A DNA stretch of 64,000 nt from Oenanthe sinensis (lineage: Eukaryota; Streptophyta; Magnoliopsida; Apiales; Apiaceae): contig JAPMAC010000221.1 of the NCBI GenBank assembly GCA_028671895.1, positions 8,246,001-8,310,000 of the forward strand. Direction: 5' to 3'. Below the pieces are notes generated by a model, which did not search any database, was not told the origin of the DNA, and saw nothing but the letters and a program-made list of their open reading frames with translations. The number at the start of each line of letters is the position of its first letter. The first letter of the stretch is position 1. The position numbers and the translations under genes are program-made. Below, in pieces: positions 1-12,100 of this stretch.

Positions 1-234
1 ACCAGGAAGCAAAATATTCACTAGTGGAAAAACAAATCCACTAGTAATTTTTAAAAAGATTTATTTTCATATTTTCATTTTAATTGTCTAGTTCTATTTT
101 CTAGTTCTCTCATTCCAAACACTCAAATAGTTTTAAAGTACAAACTTAAACTCGTAAGAATTTGAAATAATTATTAAGTTTGTATTCAACCCCCCCTCCA
201 ATTTACAAACTTCTTGTACTTAAGGAAAATAACA
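1..234 (+). repeat. 3' end of a copia LTR (C-like family)
   Basis: The segment matches the last part of the element C LTR (about 27689-27905) in layout: a CACTAGTGGAAAAACAA stretch, an ATTCAACCCCCC tract at 184-197, and an end in AATAACA. It is a diverged, older copy. The left side is cut by the window edge. No primer-binding site follows, so this is an LTR remnant or a 3' LTR and not the start of an internal region. Confidence 0.7.
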
Positions 235-1100
235 AACTTAGCTGCGTTTACAAGGTTAAAAATAAAATCAAATGTCCTTACAAAGTGCTCTAAGGCTGAA
301 CAGTTGATTCAGAAAATAAATCTAACTCTATTGGATATTTCTAACAATGTTACCACTCTTATTTGTATAACACAATAGTGTTTACAATCTCGAGAATAGT
401 AAAACAAAACTAATTATTCTAGGAATGTTACTAAACTATCTTCCATATTTGTTTATTTCTATTTTAAGAAATATATTCATCCCAGGAAGGACAGTTTTAA
501 TATGAGTCTTCACAGTCAATCTAGACTATCTTCCATATGTATACTTTAATTTGAAGATTCCTGACATTTTTTCTTGTTGTGCAGTGTCCCTATCAATTGA
601 TAATTTGTTGTTAAACATATCAATTGATTCTTCCTTGTATTCATCAACTGATATTCTTCTTCGATTGATCTTGATATCCATCGATTGATAATAGTTGTTG
701 ACTTATCGATTGATAGATGTTATCAATCAATATATCAATCGATGGTTCTTCAAATCAGTTGATGATCTTCAATCTGTGACTTGACTTTGTATCAATTGAT
801 CTTCTATCCGTTGATGCCTCCATATCAATTGATCATCCTTCACTTGTGCAATTTTCCTGTCTTTAAATAATTACAATTTGACAGTTTAAGTTACACATCA
901 ATTAATGACCAATATCAATCGACTCTAGTATGAATTGATGAGATAATTATCAATCGACTAAAGTCATATCAATTGAAATAGACTAACTACACCTATTCAA
1001 CCATCCATATTATCAGTTGATTCACATAAACATGTCAACTGATAAATGATTTCCTGATCAGTTGATATTTATAATTTTTATACCATTTGATCAGTTATAA
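235..1100 (-). repeat. Inverted copia LTR fragment rich in ATCAATTGAT-type motifs
   Basis: Read on the minus strand, this stretch follows the U3 of element C. It holds about twenty copies of a 10-bp near-palindrome (ATCAATTGAT, ATCGATTGAT, ATCAACTGAT, ATCAGTTGAT), then text resembling the downstream LTR, ending near 235 in GTAAACGCAGCTAAGT, which corresponds to GTACGCAGCTTAG in C. It abuts the plus-strand LTR fragment head to head. The outer boundary near 1100 is uncertain and the U3 start is missing. Confidence 0.55.
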
Positions 1101-1598
1101 TAAAATAAAATTCTATGATTTTAAGGTTTAATGTGATCCAAAAATTCAAATTTAGATCACTAACTGATCCAAATTTTAATCCAAAAGAATATGTAAATAT
1201 GTTAATTAAGTTACTAGTTCTCCAAAACCAACTTCTAAAATTTTAAGGTGTTCGGAATCCGGTTTACTAAAATCATATTATTCATCAAGATATTACACCA
1301 TCTTCCGTATTCTTTTCCCAACTAAAAAATATAATACATTATTTTATATTATAGTGTTTTTCAAAAAAAAAACATTAGCCTCAGATTTTATTGCATTAAT
1401 CAAGAAATTGTTTTTCACAAAATTGCGTGTTTAGTATTTTTATGCATATAAGTATATTTTTAAATAAATTATTATCGTTTGTATAGAAAGAAAAAGAAAA
1501 CAGGCAATATATATTGAAATTACATTAACATTAAGTTATTAAAAAATCAGTACTCCGCAAGCTAATTTAAACTTCGAAACAAGTACATTTATAATTAA
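1101..1598. other. AT-rich intergenic DNA
   Basis: No ORF, repeat unit or element boundary that I can defend. It includes the 3' flank of the lipid-transfer protein gene. Confidence 0.5.
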
Positions 1599-1907
1599 CT
1601 AAATAGGACATATAGGAGTCGAAACCCGACAAGAAGAACCAAGTTTCTTAGCACCAGGAGAATTAAAGTAACCACTGTATCTGGGATCCTTGAGGTATTG
1701 GCAGAAGCATGCAGGTTGTTGTGCTCTTAGATTAGTACAACACTCATCTGTTGGTTCTAAACTCGGATCTTTTATTACCGGAAGGCATGAGGAAAGGGCA
1801 CTAATATTGCAATCCAATGCTTTTGTTACTTTAACTTGTGCCATTATCATTGCCAAAACAATAGCAATTGATATCATCTTGCTCATTCCACTAGCTTTCA
1901 TTGCCAT
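1599..1907 (-). CDS. Type-2 non-specific lipid-transfer protein (secreted, 8-Cys)
   Basis: This 102-residue protein has a hydrophobic N-terminal signal peptide (about residues 10-30, likely cleaved just before LDC). A roughly 70-residue mature domain follows with the eight-cysteine pattern C-X7-C-X14-CC-X9-CFC-X23-C-X6-C. The CXC with a hydrophobic middle residue, the X23 spacing and the short length are those of type-2 nsLTPs. The family folds as a disulphide-locked helical bundle with a lipid cavity and acts in the cell wall or apoplast, in cuticle or suberin lipid transport or defence. The ORF has no intron, as is usual for type 2. The second ATG (residue 3) is an alternative start. All eight cysteines are present and there is no disruption, so it may be functional. 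It is the only clear host gene here and lies between LTR remnants. Ligand and tissue cannot be read from the sequence. Confidence 0.88.
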   Translation of the reverse strand: MAMKASGMSKMISIAIVLAMIMAQVKVTKALDCNISALSSCLPVIKDPSLEPTDECCTNLRAQQPACFCQYLKDPRYSGYFNSPGAKKLGSSCRVSTPICPI

Positions 1908-1990
1908 TTTTTAAGAAACAAATTCTAATACTATTCGATTACTATGATTACAATAATATTTGTAGATATATTCTCAAGTTGGGTGAGATG

Positions 1991-1999
1991 TAATATATG
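1991..1999 (-). promoter_or_regulatory. Possible TATA box of the nsLTP gene
   Basis: On the minus strand the sequence reads CCATATATTA about 85 bp before the start codon, a plausible distance for a plant TATA box and short leader. A second AT-rich candidate lies at 1961-1972. Neither is a perfect consensus. Confidence 0.3.
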
Positions 2000-2948
2000 G
2001 TTGTGTGGAGTACTATTTACAGAGTAAATTGAGTTTTATTATTAATTAATGGTGTGGCAGGTATTCAAGGTTAGGTACGTTGGAGTTGGCATATAATTCC
2101 AATTTTATTAGTAGGTTGGTAATCAGCAATTAGTTCAAGATAGAATTTATGATTTCATCGACTTCCGAGGATGTACATACAAACTTAAAAAAATACATTA
2201 AAAAATACACTATTTAAACTTAAAAATTTAAATAAAAGTACATTAAATGCATAAAATAAGAAATACATTAAATGCATAAAATAAAAATTACAATACAAAA
2301 AATGACTAGAAAATGGTCCAAATATAAAAATTTGGATTAAAGTTTGGACCACACTTGCTATAGTCACAAATTTTGATCAAAATTTGGATCATGTTCTAAA
2401 TTTAAATTTTTTAATCACAACTATTGGAGATGGCCTTAGGCCTCGATCCATTTCATCAAAATTTATGCAAATTAATTATTTTATTATTACATAATTTTTT
2501 CACAACTACTGTATGCTTTATATATATATAGACTAGCAATTAAAATTAAAATTGATAAGTTTGTTTTTATTTATAACAGTCAATATAAATTGATAACAAT
2601 TAAACTTAAATATAATTAGCCATATACATCTAATTCAACCCTAAAGGCGCATTCACAAAGCTCAGGTAGCATACATCTCTAACTGAATTCTCTGCATGAA
2701 TTGGTCAAATTAAATCAACAGAAATTGTAAAAACAAAGTAGGCATGTAATTTACCATTACAATATCTATTTGACTAAACGACCCCCTAATCCACGTCTTT
2801 AAATGCACTTCATTAACTACAATGGTCTTTCTTAGCCAAATGCATAGGCAGTTGATCACAGGATTTACAGTAATAAATTAAAAAAGTTTCTTTAATAGTT
2901 TTATATGTCTCCAAACTTAAATTATGAACATTTCTTTAATAAACTATC
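2000..2948. other. AT-rich intergenic DNA, possible MITE remnant
   Basis: No credible gene. Around 2190-2440 there are repeated ATACATTAAATGCATAAAATA and AATTTGGATC-type words ending in CTATTGGAGATGGCC, a style seen in plant miniature transposons. I could not define terminal inverted repeats or a target duplication. Confidence 0.35.
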
Positions 2949-2964
2949 TGTTGATGGAAAAATT

Positions 2965-3038
2965 TGGTAATCAATAAAAATTGAGGTTTTTTTATCGGAA
3001 TCTGGTAATCAATAAAAATTGAGGTTTTTTTATCGGAA
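2965..3038. repeat. Tandem duplication, two copies of about 36 bp
   Basis: The block starting TGGTAATCAATAAAAATTG occurs at 2965-3000 and again at 3003-3038. It lies in the U5 part of the solo LTR. Confidence 0.85.
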
Positions 3039-3191
3039 AAAGATCTAACGAGGCTGAGATGCGGTGGAGCGTGGTGGTTTGTATGAGATTGGGGGCTGAG
3101 ATTGCTAGGTTCCAGAATAACTAGATCTTTTGTTCTCTGGCGGCTGTAATCCCTAATAATTCTGACCCTCAACAATGTGTCTACGTACCTC

Positions 3192-3199
3192 TATTTATA
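3192..3199 (-). promoter_or_regulatory. TATA box of the solo LTR
   Basis: Minus strand reads CCCTATAAATAGAGG, a good plant TATA box, placed inside the LTR where the U3/R boundary is expected. Confidence 0.5.
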
Positions 3200-3763
3200 G
3201 GGAAAATAGAGGATCAAGCACACGTAATTCTTGGTAAAGTAGAGGTCCATTAGGGAAAGGAGTTTCCTAATTTTAGTCAAATTAGGTAACTAGCAAGAGG
3301 AACCTTCCTAGAAGAGGTCTCACCATCCGGGCTTATTTGGATAGATCAAATCCCAGTACAAGGTCTAAGGACTTCATGGATCCGACGTTGGCCCGGAAAC
3401 CGTGGGCTCTAGCCGGTCCATTACAGTTATTTCCAAGGTACCTTGACCGGAGGCCAGCACTAGATCCGCCGCAAATGTAGAACACGTCCTAAGCCCCCAG
3501 ACGAGGGCAATCCGCCTGAGTACAGGGAAAGGAGCTTCCAACATAAGATTAGCAGCACACCATAACTCTCCTACGAGAGCAACCCGAGGAATATGGAGTT
3601 ATGGCCTTCAATTAACATTGACAGACATATGCGGCATAGACATTAATGGACCAAGGCAGGTGACATTTACAGAGCTTGGCAGGATTTGCAATAAATAGGG
3701 TGCGGCCTCCTTGGTGAGCGACAAGGCGCGCCTAACCCCTCTTACACAAAATCGTGTACAACA

Positions 3764-5264
3764 CTACCTACTGTCTTTGTTGACATAGAACAGAAGCGAA
3801 ATAAAAATAAACATTAATCCTTAAAAGATAAATAAATGACTCTTATATGAAAAATCTTTAAACACATTGAATTCACAAGGAAAAATTCTTGAATCCATAA
3901 GAAAAATTCTTGAATCAACAAGAAAAGAAAAGAAAACTCTCTAGGATTTTTAATTCAATAAAAGATAATTCAAAAATCTTCCTTACAATATTCATAGATA
4001 ATATATATATTATCACCTGATATGGAAATATAAAATAAATCTACGTAATATAAATTGGAACTTTCTTCACCTAACTTATATAGATATATTATAATACAAG
4101 TAAGTTCAATATAATTTGAGCTTTCCTTTTCTAAATATAAAATACTAAAATTACTGGGTCACTTGTCCTACATTAGTCCCTCCCACTTGTGAAAAACTCG
4201 ACATCAAGTTAATTTTTGGATATGAAGGACTTCATCTGCATTTTACTTATCTCTCCATAGTGGTATTTTTATCAGTAAGCATCTTTTTAAAAAAAATTAT
4301 CTGAACCCCTCCGCAAGATCAATATATTTTAAAAATAAATTCTGAATTGCCAACAAAAAACTTGAACCATCTGCAAATTTTTTAAACACATCTCTTGCAC
4401 AAATAGACAACTCACATTTAAAAGATGAATGAAAGATACTGTTATCCTCCAATGGATACAAAATATACTTCTCAGCATTATTTATGAACTCAACTATTTT
4501 TTCTCTCCTTTGATGAGATGAATTCATACTAGTCTCATAAAAATAAGAGTACCTTTGTAATTGTTCCACTGTTGTAAATTATTTACCGGCTTATAAATCT
4601 CTAGAGTTAATTTTTGCACACCTTTAATGAGATGTTCATCATTCTTATCTTTATAAATATTATCAAAACCTTTTTCGTTGTGTTTTTCTCCATTCCCGTC
4701 ATTGACTTCTTCTTTAATCATATCAGTTGTCTTGCAATTTAAAGACACAAAATTTTCACAAATTACTGTATCACCACATTCGTCAACAATCTCTAAATTT
4801 TTTATATCTTCCGAAACATCTTTCATATTATCAGCATCAAACTCTTTTCTAATTGCCACATACAATAAAACATCACGTTTGCATTGAAGACTTTCATCGA
4901 ACACATGAATAACATTATTGATATCACTAAGATACTTCAAAACTTGTTATGCCTCGTGCTTAATATACTCTATCACAGATTGGTTGCCCTGTGCACAATT
5001 TCGGTGACACTGAAAAATAAACTGAACAGGACATGCCAGTACATGCAAGAAGATGATGAGGAGAAGCACATGTCATATTACAATGTCCCAACTGAAGTCC
5101 GAGACCCTATTATTGGGAAGGCTTATAACAAATATCACCCACAATAACAACCGGAGATAAGCATTACCTTGATCTGACGTCTCTCACCTTAATAGATAGG
5201 GCGGCCCTTCCATGCACAAGACGTGGCTGAACTAATCTAGGGAAAGTCCAAGTCTATCCAATTT
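3764..5264. other. Unassigned AT-rich DNA
   Basis: Mostly AT-rich sequence with two overlapping minus-strand ORFs at 4297-4940 (separate entry). The end (about 5150-5264) is GC-richer and may be an LTR or repeat remnant, but no boundary is visible. Confidence 0.4.
4297..4940 (-). pseudogene. Unrecognised coding remnant (two overlapping frames)
   Basis: Two minus-strand ORFs overlap here, 138 residues (4524-4940) and 90 residues (4297-4569), in different frames. Composition is protein-like: acidic, with several Cys in the first and a mixed charged/aromatic pattern in the second. They could be one ancient reading frame broken by an indel near 4550. I do not recognise a family in either. It may equally be chance coding in AT-rich DNA. 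Confidence 0.22.
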
Positions 5265-5790
5265 TATAAGAAATTCAATTTTAGGTGAAGACCGCTCCTC
5301 CTTCTAGGAAGAGGCTGATTCCAAGATAATCCCAATATTAGGAGAAAGCAGATTCTAGAGTGAAGCCCGATACTAGGAGGAGGCCGCCCGATTCCAGGAC
5401 GAAGCCCGATACTAGGAGGAGGCCGCTCCTCCTTCCAAGAAGAAGCCGATTCCAAGAGAATCCCAATATTAGGAGAAGACCGATTCCAAGGTGAAGCCCG
5501 ACACTAGGAATAGGCCGATTCCAGGAGAACTAGGAGGAGACTGATTCCAGAAGAAGCTCGATATGAAGAGAAGGCCAATTTCCAGGATGAAGCCCGATAC
5601 TTGGAGGAGGCCAATTCCAGTAGAAGCCTGATACTAGGAGGAGGTCAATTCTAGGAGAAGCACGATACTAGGAGGAGGTTGATTCGAGGATAAGCCTGAT
5701 ACCAGGAAGAGGCCGATTCCAGGAGAAGCCTGATACTAGGAGGAGGCCGATTCTAAGGGAAGTCTGATACCACGAGGAGGCTAATTTGAA
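5265..5790. repeat. Degenerate 34-bp tandem repeat
   Basis: About 14 imperfect units of a purine-rich sequence, typified by AAGCCTGATACTAGGAGG followed by AGGCCGATTCCAGGAG. The period is 34-35 bp where units are intact, and some units are fused or partial. It is GC-richer than the flanks. The short reading frame inside it (PPPSIGL repeats on the minus strand) is a by-product of the repeat. Confidence 0.8.
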
Positions 5791-6744
5791 AGGATATTGT
5801 TCTTTTCATATTTTCTAATCTTTTTAATGTTTTAATGTTTGTCTAATATTATTATATTTAAATAGATTTTAGGAAGTAACTAAATCACTTAATAACCTCC
5901 CATAGGATTATTCGAGTGATCCTTTCAAGAGTTCAATATTAATTTCTGCAAGTGGTTAATTTCTTAAAATTTAAATTTTTATAAAGTAAAAATTTATAAA
6001 AAGAAATATCATGTTATGGTATTTTTTAGAAGACTATTGCTATATAGATAAGGCAAGGTAAATATTTTTCGGTATCTTTAATTATAAATCTTTTTGCGAA
6101 TAATACTGGTTATTGAGATTAGGTGTTTCTTAAAGGGACTACCAGAATGAAAAATCATCTATCTTAGTGAAAATATTATTTGTGCAAATTTAATCTTAGC
6201 CTAATATTTAAAATATTATTTTTCTCCCGATATTTCATTTTATCTTTTATTGGGAGAAAAATATTTTATATACACTATTATCTTCCCACAAGCCCTAAAC
6301 TATATTTTATATATGGGAATACTAGTAAAATATTCTATTCAATTCAAGACTTTAACTTAAGGGTCGAGTTATTTCATCCAATGGCTATATGTGTTTTATT
6401 TAGATCCGGGACACAACTTTATCGTATTTTGATATAAATAAATACTTCCACAATTAGAATGACTTGAAACTTTTTATTGGTTATTATAATAATGTAAAAT
6501 AATATTAAACATTTTCTCATAATTTTCTGAGAACTTTTATTTTCGAGCCAATTCGTCCGGTTCTTATTTTATTCGTTTTTCAAGAAAAATATTCCGAAAA
6601 ATATTTTTCCGGATAAAATATTATTTATAATATTCCCAGAAACATAAAGATATTATTTTCATAATTATTGTATTTATTAATGAATTTTGGTGGTATGTGC
6701 TTACTTGTATTTGTTACGTATTTATTTGATTAATACGATACATT
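5791..6744. other. AT-rich DNA, nothing identified
   Basis: No ORF of substance. It may include the upstream part of the element F LTR, whose left end I could not fix. Confidence 0.4.
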
Positions 6745-6911
6745 AAACACTAGTTGAGTTGGTCCAACCTCAAAATACTTCCCCCAAAACACATCCGATT
6801 GTCCCCCCAAGGAACTCAAACTTTCCCCCTCACCAATTCAAATTTTGAGTAGTTTTAATCTCAACCACTCATTCCAAGTCAATCTCCACCATTCATTCCC
6901 CAAACTTTCTC

Positions 6912-6920
6912 TATAAATAC
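6912..6920 (+). promoter_or_regulatory. TATA box, probable F LTR promoter
   Basis: TATAAATAC in the context TCTCTATAAATACAACC, followed by a C-rich stretch. It is a good match to a plant core promoter and the only one in this part. Confidence 0.5.
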
Positions 6921-8249
6921 AACCTCCACCCCCCACATTTTCTCACACCAAGAAAGCCAAAACACTTCTCATTTTTGCAAAACTAGTATCATATTTTTGT
7001 AGAAGTATTCTCTCCTCATTCTCTATAGAAAATCTCTCTCTAGAATACTTTTCCTTCATAACCCATTTCATTCCAACTTTCAAGTTCTTCAACAAAAGGT
7101 TATAATTTATAAACTAGCTTTCCACATTTGGTTTCTCTTCTACACCAAGCTTATACATCTTAGATCTAGCCCATTAAAACTCGTTTGCCTGGAAAAGAAG
7201 AAGAAAAAATTATTTTCGATTTTTCCGACCAAATTTTAGTGAGTTTTTCCGGTGAACTCTAAAGAGTATCTTTGAGTTCATATTTGTGGTATAACAAATA
7301 GGAACCCTTCTTGACTTCAAAGTCTTTAGATTTGCCCCAAGTTTTGACCACATATCTTTTACAAAGATACTACATCTTATCAAACCCATTTGGTTAAGAT
7401 ATTTGTAGATCTACAAGAAAGATTCAAAACTAAGCATTTCTAACTTGATTCTATCTTTCTAAAAAGGCTCCATCAAGCACACTAATACGTTGAATATTCG
7501 ATACCTCTTCATATTGAAAAAATCCGGCCACTTTGATTTTTTCGGTCGAAACCTTGGCAAATTTTTTCGGCAAAGCTTTTGACAACTTTTTGGAAAATAA
7601 AAAGGCCTTCAACTAACCATCTTGTTTTCTTGAATATTCAACCATTTTGATAAGAGAAATATCCGTTCTTCGTGATTTTTCTGATCAAAATTCCAGTGAA
7701 TTTTTTCGGCAAACTTATGGTGACTTGTGGTAACCTTTGCCTATTAATTAAAGGGAATCATCTTAAAAACTTTTCATTCGAGTCTTAACCGGCCAAGTGC
7801 TTATACATATTATATCCGGTAATTAAAGTGCCTAAAAAGGAAGTTTGAATTTAAACTTGCACTTTCTAGTGTTTAGTTTAATATTCCTCTTTTTTACTTC
7901 CTTTCGATGTTTGATCTTTTTGTTATACGAACACTTTTAGTGGTTTGTGTAAAAAGGTCCTATGCATGTATTCTAGATTTGGATTAAATTCAAACAAGCT
8001 CTTTTTTTTACTTTGAGTCACTATAATCTTGGCTTGAATTTTATCCATGCATAACGTGTTCTATTTTGTACAGGTTCTAAATAAAAGCTTAACTAGCCTA
8101 TTAGTAACCTTCGAAGTCTCCTAAGTGCAAGTAATTAAGTTTGGCGTTTAGCCAACTAGCAAACTGAGCAATTATTAACTAGTCACATTGTTTAGAATGA
8201 AAGTCTTAAGAGTGACCTGACTTTTTATATATTCTTCAAGAATATATAA

Positions 8250-8251
8250 AT

Positions 8252-8304
<53 letters not shown>
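8250..8304. repeat. (AT)n microsatellite
   Basis: Uninterrupted AT dinucleotide run of about 50 bp within the F LTR/leader. Confidence 0.95.
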
Positions 8305-8306
<2 letters not shown>

Positions 8307-9085
8307 TAGGCCATTTAAATTATATTTGGCCATATATATATATTAATATTATAATTTGCATTTAAGTTATATTCGTATTTATTGCTTAATTGCTTTAAAT
8401 ATAACTCGTGTGAATTTTTGCATTAATATTCTTACTTGTTAGACTTGTTAGAATATTATTATTGCATCGGCCTAGAACTGTAACATTCTAGACCAAAACT
8501 CTTTCTTTGTTTGAAAGGTGATTTTTATAGATATTGTATTCTATACTTACGTGAGGTGAAGTGAAGTGAGGTGATCCTTGTTCTAAGACCCAAGCCGTAG
8601 GTATTCTAACAAGGAGTTAGTTGCTTTTGGGCCATGAGGAAAAGGAAAGACCCGATCTAAGACCCAAGACCGTAATTTGTTAGAAGTACAAATACTACAC
8701 CAAGGGCTACAACGTCTTTGAGGAGATAGTGATGAGTTATTTTCTGAGACAAGTCTTGTAGGGTTTTGTACAATTATTTTGAGAAAGTAACGGGGAGTTA
8801 CTATTCAAGATAAATATTTGTATGTTATAAAGACTTCTCCGCCTAAAATCTCGAGATTAAAAATTGTGTGGTCCTAAACAGGATAAAAATCCTTGTGTGG
8901 TATTCTCTTTCCATTACTCTTTACTTTCCGCACTGAAAAATTGGATTAAAAAGGGTAACAATTTTTAAGAGGTAAAGAAATATTTTTAAAATGCCGATAA
9001 TATTTTTAATAGGGTAATTATGTTATTCAACCCCCTTCTATCTTAATTACATCATATTATTACCAATTATTTGGGACCTATCAAT

Positions 9086-9097
9086 TGACATCAGAGC
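9086..9097 (+). other. Primer-binding site of element F
   Basis: TGACATCAGAGC, two changes from TGGTATCAGAGC, which pairs with the 3' end of initiator methionine tRNA. It starts two bases after the LTR end. Confidence 0.7.
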
Positions 9098-9160
9098 AGG
9101 ACTTTTTAACGTGTTTGTTTAGTCTCTACAAATTACAGGCATATACAAAAAATTGATTCT

Positions 9161-12100
9161 TATGGCGTATCTAAATACCATTGAATGTGGTGATGGTCTT
9201 TCTAGTTCAAGACCTCCTCTCTTTGATGGAACAAACTTTGCCATGTGGAAACAAGATTCAGGATCTATGTGAAAGCCCAAAGTGTCAAAGTTTGGATGGT
9301 CATCGAAGACGGTGTTATTATACCCACTAAAATAATACATGACATAGTCATTGAAAAGAAAGTGGGTGAATACACTCGTGAATATGATGAACTAATGAAT
9401 ATTACCATAAAAGTGGAAATGGTTCTCATAAGTACCCTTACAGAAAAAGAATACAAACGTGTTAATAACTGCAAGTCCGCACAAGAAATGTGGAACAAAT
9501 TGGTCATTACTTATGAAGGTACTATCGACATTAAAGAATCACGTATGGATACACTAATCCAAGAATAGAGAACTTTAAATTGTACGATCGTGAAACCATC
9601 ATTGATATGGAAACAAGGTTTACACGTATCATCGATCAGCTTTCCCAACTCGGAAAGGTATACACTACGAATGAGAAAAATCATAGAATACTGAAGGCTT
9701 TGCCTACGAATTGGAAAGTGAAGGTGACTACGATAAAGGAAATGCATAACCTTAATATTTACACTATTGATAACTTATTCGGTAATTTTCGTGCATACGA
9801 AGAGGATAATATTCCAGAAAAGGTTATTCCTAAAGTGGAAGATAAAAAGAAAAATATGGCCTTAAAGGCTATATTTATCAATGAGGATGAAAATGGAGAA
9901 GACTTAAACGAAGAGCTCTAGAACTTATATGAGTAAGATATTGCACTTCTAACGAGGCAACTTCGTAGAGTTTTCCAAAGTAAAGCTCATATGTACGGAA
10001 AAGGATTCCTTAAATCGAACAACCAAACAAGGTGTTCAATTATAAAGGTAGGTCTAACTACAAGGGTACTTATCCGGCAAATAACTACAACCAAGGAAAA
10101 ATTGTACAACAAGCACCCAATGTGTACAACAATGCTAATAAATATGTTCCAAACAAACCAAATGAACAAATTGCTGAAGAGCCATAAGATCTTTGCTTTG
10201 AATGCAAACAACAGGGCCATTTTAAACGGGAATGTCCTAACCTTGCTAAATGAAGTGTTCTCGTGGCTAAAAATGGTTGGGATCTAAGTGAGGATGAAGT
10301 GGAACATGAATCAACTGAAGAGATTGTTAATCTATGTCTTATGGGACTAAGTGATACATCTACTTCAGAAGATCAACCTTCTACTTCTACTCACGAGGTA
10401 AACTCTCCTCCTATCACACTTTTTGAATCAAGTATCAATGATTCAGATGTTATTCAAATATTAAAATTAAGCTATGATGAGCTTAATAGTAGATTTTGTT
10501 TGATTAAATCTGAAAAAGAGATATTTGAAGAAAAATGCATATTTCAACAAAAAGAAATGAGATTGATGAATGAATTGCATATCAAATACAACGAGAAAAT
10601 TTCTAGTCTCACTCTTCAAAATGATCGTTTAAAACTTGAGAACAATTAGTTTAAAGAAATCAAAAGAAATCTTGAAGTTGAAGTATGCTATCTTGATTTT
10701 TAAACCGAGGAACTAGAAATTGAAAGAGGTCAAATAAGTGATGATAATCGAAACTTACGTGTTCAACTTTCTGATTTGAAAATTCGATATCAAACAATTT
10801 TTGATTCAAATGCTTCATATCACTCTCGTATTGAACAACTCGAAGAAACCTTAAGTGGTAAAATTGAGGAAGAGTCATCAAAAGTAATTGAGTTAAGAGA
10901 AAAGGAGTTTATCTTTGAGTTGGAACAAAAAGTGAAAGAAGTAGTCTACTTTGAATATATTATTGAAAAAGATCTCGAATGTAAGGCTCAACTTTCCAAT
11001 AACCTTGAAACAACTCAGAAAGAGGCTCTTAGTCTCAAAAAAGAAAATGATAAACTCTTGGCCCAAATTAGTGATCAAGAAATTTTCTTGAAAAATAAGG
11101 TCAACAACCTTGAAAAAGAAAAGACTAATCTTGAGAACAAAATTCATCAATTTACCAAAAGCAATGAAATCATTGATGGATTACTAATCTATGGTCGAAT
11201 GGGACAAAACAATGAAGGTTTAGGATATGATCCAAATATTTCTGTCCATAAGAAAGATCATACTCCTACAACAACAAAATATGAAGTTCCTAAATGACTT
11301 TCGATTATTTGTTCCTCTTACAACAAAAGTGGACATGATTGTCTCTTTTGTAAGGCAAAGAACGATGTTGAGAAAGGTAAACTTATGTGGGTTACTAAAG
11401 GGACAAAACCAATAAGAGGAATAAAAGGAAGAAAGGTCATGAAATGGTAAAGAAAATGTCAAATGATCAAAGTCGACCAAACTTTCAGTATCATCAATAA
11501 CCGATTGCATATCATTCTTAAAATGCTTCATACCATGCAAATTATAGAAATATTTATTCCCTTGTTCATGCATATGATTCTCGTACTGAAAGATATAATG
11601 CTTATACGAGACAAAATACATCATCATCTAGGAATTATAGAAAATTGTATGAATATAAAAGTATTTATCCTATACCTAGATTTATAAATGTTGTTCCACA
11701 AGAACGTTATTATGGACTAACCCCTGGAACCTTAACTAGAAAGGGTACCAAACGTTTAACCTAAACTTTTATGTAGGTCTGCCTTACTGCTAAGAAATGC
11801 ATGTGATACCTTGATAGTGGTTGCTCAAGACATATGATTGGAAATAAGTTACTCTTGACCAATATCAAAAAGGTAACCAATGAAAACGTAACATTTGGAT
11901 ATAGCAGTAAGGGGAACATAATTGGAATTGGCGACATTGTAGCATCTCAATTCAAGATATCAAATGTACAACTACTTACCAGAGTAAAGTATAATTTGTT
12001 CTCCATCAGTCAATTGTGCGACAGTAGATGTAAGGTAATCTTTCATCCGACTCACTATTCAATTTTTGACAAAAATGGAAAAATAGTTTTTAAGTGTTCA

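Larger units (their letters stand above)
2949..3763 (-). mobile_element. Solo LTR, minus orientation
   Basis: On the minus strand the segment begins TGTTGTACACGA and ends TTTTCCATCAACA, i.e. TG...CA termini with a 5-bp inverted TGTTG/CAACA. The flanking 5-mers are CTATC (2944-2948) and CTACC (3764-3768), a target duplication with one change. A minus-strand TATAAATA box lies at 3192-3199, with a GC-richer U3 upstream of it. No internal coding region is attached. The element family was not identified. Loss by LTR-LTR recombination is the usual origin of such solo LTRs. Confidence 0.6.
6745..9083 (+). repeat. LTR of copia element F (left end uncertain)
   Basis: The right end is supported. The sequence ends CCTATCA, carries ATTCAACCCCC at 9025-9035, and is followed after two bases by a primer-binding site. 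A strong TATAAATAC box at 6912-6920 with C-rich flanks suggests the U3/R boundary. That would leave about 2.1 kb of R-U5, which is very long, so another insertion or a non-LTR leader may be mixed in. TG at about 6745 is only a placeholder left end. An (AT)n run lies at 8250-8304. Confidence 0.45.

Noticed and set aside
4884..5147. Plus-strand 87-codon ORF
   Set aside because: Starts within the antisense of another weak ORF and shows no family signature.
5264..5455. Proline-rich minus-strand ORF
   Set aside because: Product of the 34-bp repeat; no conservation expected.
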